A stretch of DNA of 64,000 nucleotides, taken from assembly GCA_007844125.1 (NCBI GenBank), contig CM017556.1, forward strand, positions 78,306,544 to 78,370,543. Reading direction: 5' to 3'. Source of the DNA: Sinonovacula constricta. Lineage: Eukaryota; Mollusca; Bivalvia; Cardiida; Solecurtidae. Shown here one piece after another: positions 61,879 through 64,000 of the stretch. Every line of letters begins with the position of its first letter. The stretch's first letter is position 1. The notes beneath the pieces were generated by a model that had not been told where the DNA came from, searched no databases, and saw only the letters and a program-made list of their open reading frames with translations. A program made the position numbers and the translations under genes.

Positions 61879-63291
61879 GCAAGGTTCCTGATGAGGGAGA
61901 GTGGGGTACCTAGAGCAAGGTTCCTGATGAGGGAGAGTGGGGTACCCATAGCAAGGTTCCTGATGAGGGAGAGTGGGGTACCTAGAGCAAGGTTCCTGAT
62001 GAGGGAGAGTGGGGTACCAAGAGCAAGGTTCCTGATGAGGGAGAGTGGGGTACCTAGAGCGAGGTTCCTGACGAGGGAGAGTGGGGTACCTAGGGAGAGT
62101 GGGGTACCTAGAGCAAGGTTCCTGATAATGGAGAGTGGGGTACCTAGAGCAAGGTTCCTGACGAGGAAGAGTGGGGTACCTAGAGCAAGGTTCCTGACGA
62201 GGAAGAGTGGGGTACCTAGAGCAAGGTTCCCGACGAGGGAGAGTGGAGTACCTAGAGCAAGGTTCCTGATAAGGGAGAGGGGGGTACCTAGAGCAAGGTT
62301 CCTGATGAGGGAGAGTTGGTAACCTAGAGCAAGGTTCCTGATAAGGGAGAGTAGGGTACCTCGAGCAAGGTTCCTGATGAGGGAGAGTGGGGTACCCAGA
62401 GCAAGGTTCCTGATGAGGGAGAGTGGGGTACCTAGAGCAAGGTTCCTGATGAGGGAGAGTGGGGTACCAAGAGCAAGGTTCCTGATGAGGGAGAGTGGGG
62501 TACCTAGAGCAAGGTTCCTGATGAGGGAGAGTGGGGTACCAAGAGCAAGGTTCCTGATGAGGGAGAGTGGGGTACCTAGAGCAAGGTTCCTGATGAGGGA
62601 TAGTGGGGTACCTAGAACAAAGTTCCTGACAAGGGAGAGTGGGGTACCTAGAGCGAGGTTCCTTACGAGGGAGAGTGGGGTACCTAAAGCAAGGTTCCTG
62701 ACGAGGGAGAGTGGGGTACCTAGAGCAAGGTTCCTGATGAGGGAGAGTGGGGTACCTAGAGCAAGGTTCCTGACGAGGGAGAGTGGGGTACCTAGAGCAA
62801 GGTTCCTGATGAGGGAGAGTGGGGTACCTAGAGCAAGGTTCCTGATGAGGAAGTGTGGGGTACCTAGAGCAAGGTTCCAGATGAGGGAGAGTGGGGTACC
62901 TAGACAAAGGTTCCTGATGAGGGAGAGTGGGGTACCTAGACCAAGGTTCCTGATGAGGGAGAGTGGGGTACCTAGAGCAAGGTTCCTGATAAAGGAGAGT
63001 GGGGTACCTAGAGCAAGGTTCCTGATGAGGGAGGGTGGGGTACCTAGAGCAAGGTTCCTGATGAGGGAGGGTGGGGTACCTAGAGCAAGGTTCCTGATAA
63101 GGGAGAGTGGGGTACCTAGAGCAAGGTTCCTGATGAGGGAGAGTGGGGTACCTAGAGCAAGGTTCCTGATGAGGAAGTGTGGGGTACCTAGAGCAAGGTT
63201 CCAGATGAGGAAGTGTGGGGTACCTAGAGCAAGGTTCCAGATGAGGAAGTGTGGGATACCTAGAGCAAGATTCCGGAGAGTGGGGTACCTA
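61879..63291. repeat. 36-bp minisatellite, about 39 copies, open on both strands
   Basis: The unit contains GCAAGGTTCCTGATGAGGGA followed by GAGTGGGGTACCTAGA, with a KpnI-type GGTACC in almost every copy. Because 36 is a multiple of three and the unit lacks stops in several frames, long open frames arise: minus LALGTPLSLIRN and RYPTLPHQEPCS repeats, plus RESGVPRARFLM repeats. A short copy near 62095 (missing most of a unit) and a variant GGAAGTGTGGGG near both 62860 and 63180 show unequal exchange. I do not call a protein. Confidence 0.95.
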
Positions 63292-63509
63292 GAATGTACT
63301 TTCATTTTAACCTTGATACTTTTCCCCCCATAAAACCATGATATGCAGAGCAAATCCCTCAGCATGTACTTAATAAGCTCCATTTTCAACTTAAACATCA
63401 TTAATGTTTATATTAGTATTAAAATATGCTAAAATAGTTGTCATAAATTATTGTCGTTGGTTTTTATAAATATTTTAACTAAACATATTTTGTTTTTGTT
63501 TTTAAAATA

Positions 63510-63715
63510 CATTGCAGAGACCAATTATGATAATTACATTGATGCCCAGCTGTTTTAGCAGAGGAAGGGACCAGACAAATGTCTCGGTAGATCTACTGCA
63601 GGTCAACTGAAAGACCTTCCCACATTAAGTCCTTTGCCCTGAATGGGACTCAAAGCTAAGCAGTCAGAGGAGCTACAAATTGGTGACTCTACTACTACTC
63701 CATGGGTATGCATGT
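63510..63715 (-). mobile_element. SINE (family A)
   Basis: Contains GAGACCAATTATGATAATTA, CCCAGCTGTTTTAGCAGAGG, CTCGGTAGATCTACTGCAGG and TCAACTGAAAGACCTTCCCA in family order, then a degraded B box (GAATGGGACTCAAAGC, minus strand). Confidence 0.7.
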
Positions 63716-64000
63716 TTTCAATGAAACATGCACATTACACTATTTTAAAAGAAACCACCCATGATTATGGTATCTTCAATACAGTTCAATACAGTTATTT
63801 ATTGCCTAGAGGGGATCATCACAAGGTAACTGATATAGGAAGTGCTGTCCTCTAGAGATCGCTAATTAGCAACTCAACAAACATACCCCATGTCACAGAG
63901 GGAAGCTTTAGGACCTCATTTCTAGGGCAAAGAATGTTCGCATATCATAAGTACCTCAGTAAATCCACTCCAAATATCTCTGGGACTCTCTTTCCTTAAC
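63716..64000. other. right-edge DNA, no supported gene
   Basis: On the minus strand a GAG followed by GTACTT donor-like site lies near 63955-63945 and could end a 5' noncoding exon of ANKRD6. This is only a guess. Confidence 0.2.

Noticed and set aside
61725..63401. 558-codon minus-strand frame and overlapping 347- and 318-codon frames
   Set aside because: They arise because the 36-bp repeat is a multiple of three and stop-free in several frames. No protein family, signal or splice structure supports any of them.

Overview
This is nuclear DNA from an animal, most likely a bivalve or other mollusc. Genes are split into short exons with GT-AG introns, the DNA between them is AT-rich, and tandem repeats, tRNA-derived SINE relics and a short fold-back element of a kind I associate with bivalve genomes are abundant. 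The species assignment is inference. The exon structures below were assembled by hand from splice signals and reading-frame continuity. All three multi-exon genes close in frame from ATG to stop.

Layout. 1-11.8 kb: no confident gene. It holds a possible partial first exon at the left edge (minus strand), a 13-bp and a 19-bp minisatellite, and a decayed non-LTR retrotransposon (endonuclease-like piece near 7.8 kb, clear reverse-transcriptase piece near 10.1 kb, C-terminal-like piece at 10.4-11.1 kb). 11.9-13.7 kb: an intronless SLC5-type sodium/solute symporter on the plus strand, broken by one in-frame TGA. 13.7-20.4 kb: gene-free, with a TA microsatellite and a 28-bp minisatellite. 20.5-32.2 kb: CCDC174 ortholog on the minus strand (11 coding exons, 777 aa, with a long low-complexity tail absent from vertebrate CCDC174). 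32.5-46.7 kb: mitochondrial acetyl-CoA acetyltransferase (ACAT1) on the plus strand, head-to-head with CCDC174 across 245 bp (13 coding exons, 414 aa). An intronless PRELID1-like gene lies antisense inside ACAT1 intron 11. 48.9-60.6 kb: ankyrin-repeat protein ANKRD6/Diversin on the minus strand, tail-to-tail with ACAT1 (10 coding exons, 1291 aa). 60.7-64 kb: ANKRD6 upstream DNA with a 36-bp minisatellite that is open on both strands.

The genes do not form one pathway. Two are mitochondrial (ACAT1 in ketone-body and isoleucine metabolism, PRELID1-like in phospholipid transfer), CCDC174 is a nuclear RNA-related protein, and ANKRD6 acts in Wnt/planar-polarity signalling.

The most unusual theme is tandem duplication across exon-intron junctions. 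CCDC174 exon 3 is preceded by 11 extra copies of its own 3' splice site (41-bp unit), CCDC174 exon 8 is followed by six decaying copies of its own 5' splice site (about 82-bp unit), and ACAT1 exon 6 has one duplicated acceptor. Other notable items are a 430-bp-arm inverted repeat in CCDC174 intron 1 and a fold-back element in the ACAT1 3' UTR whose half-sequence reappears as the monomer of a 59-bp, roughly 31-copy array inside an ANKRD6 intron.
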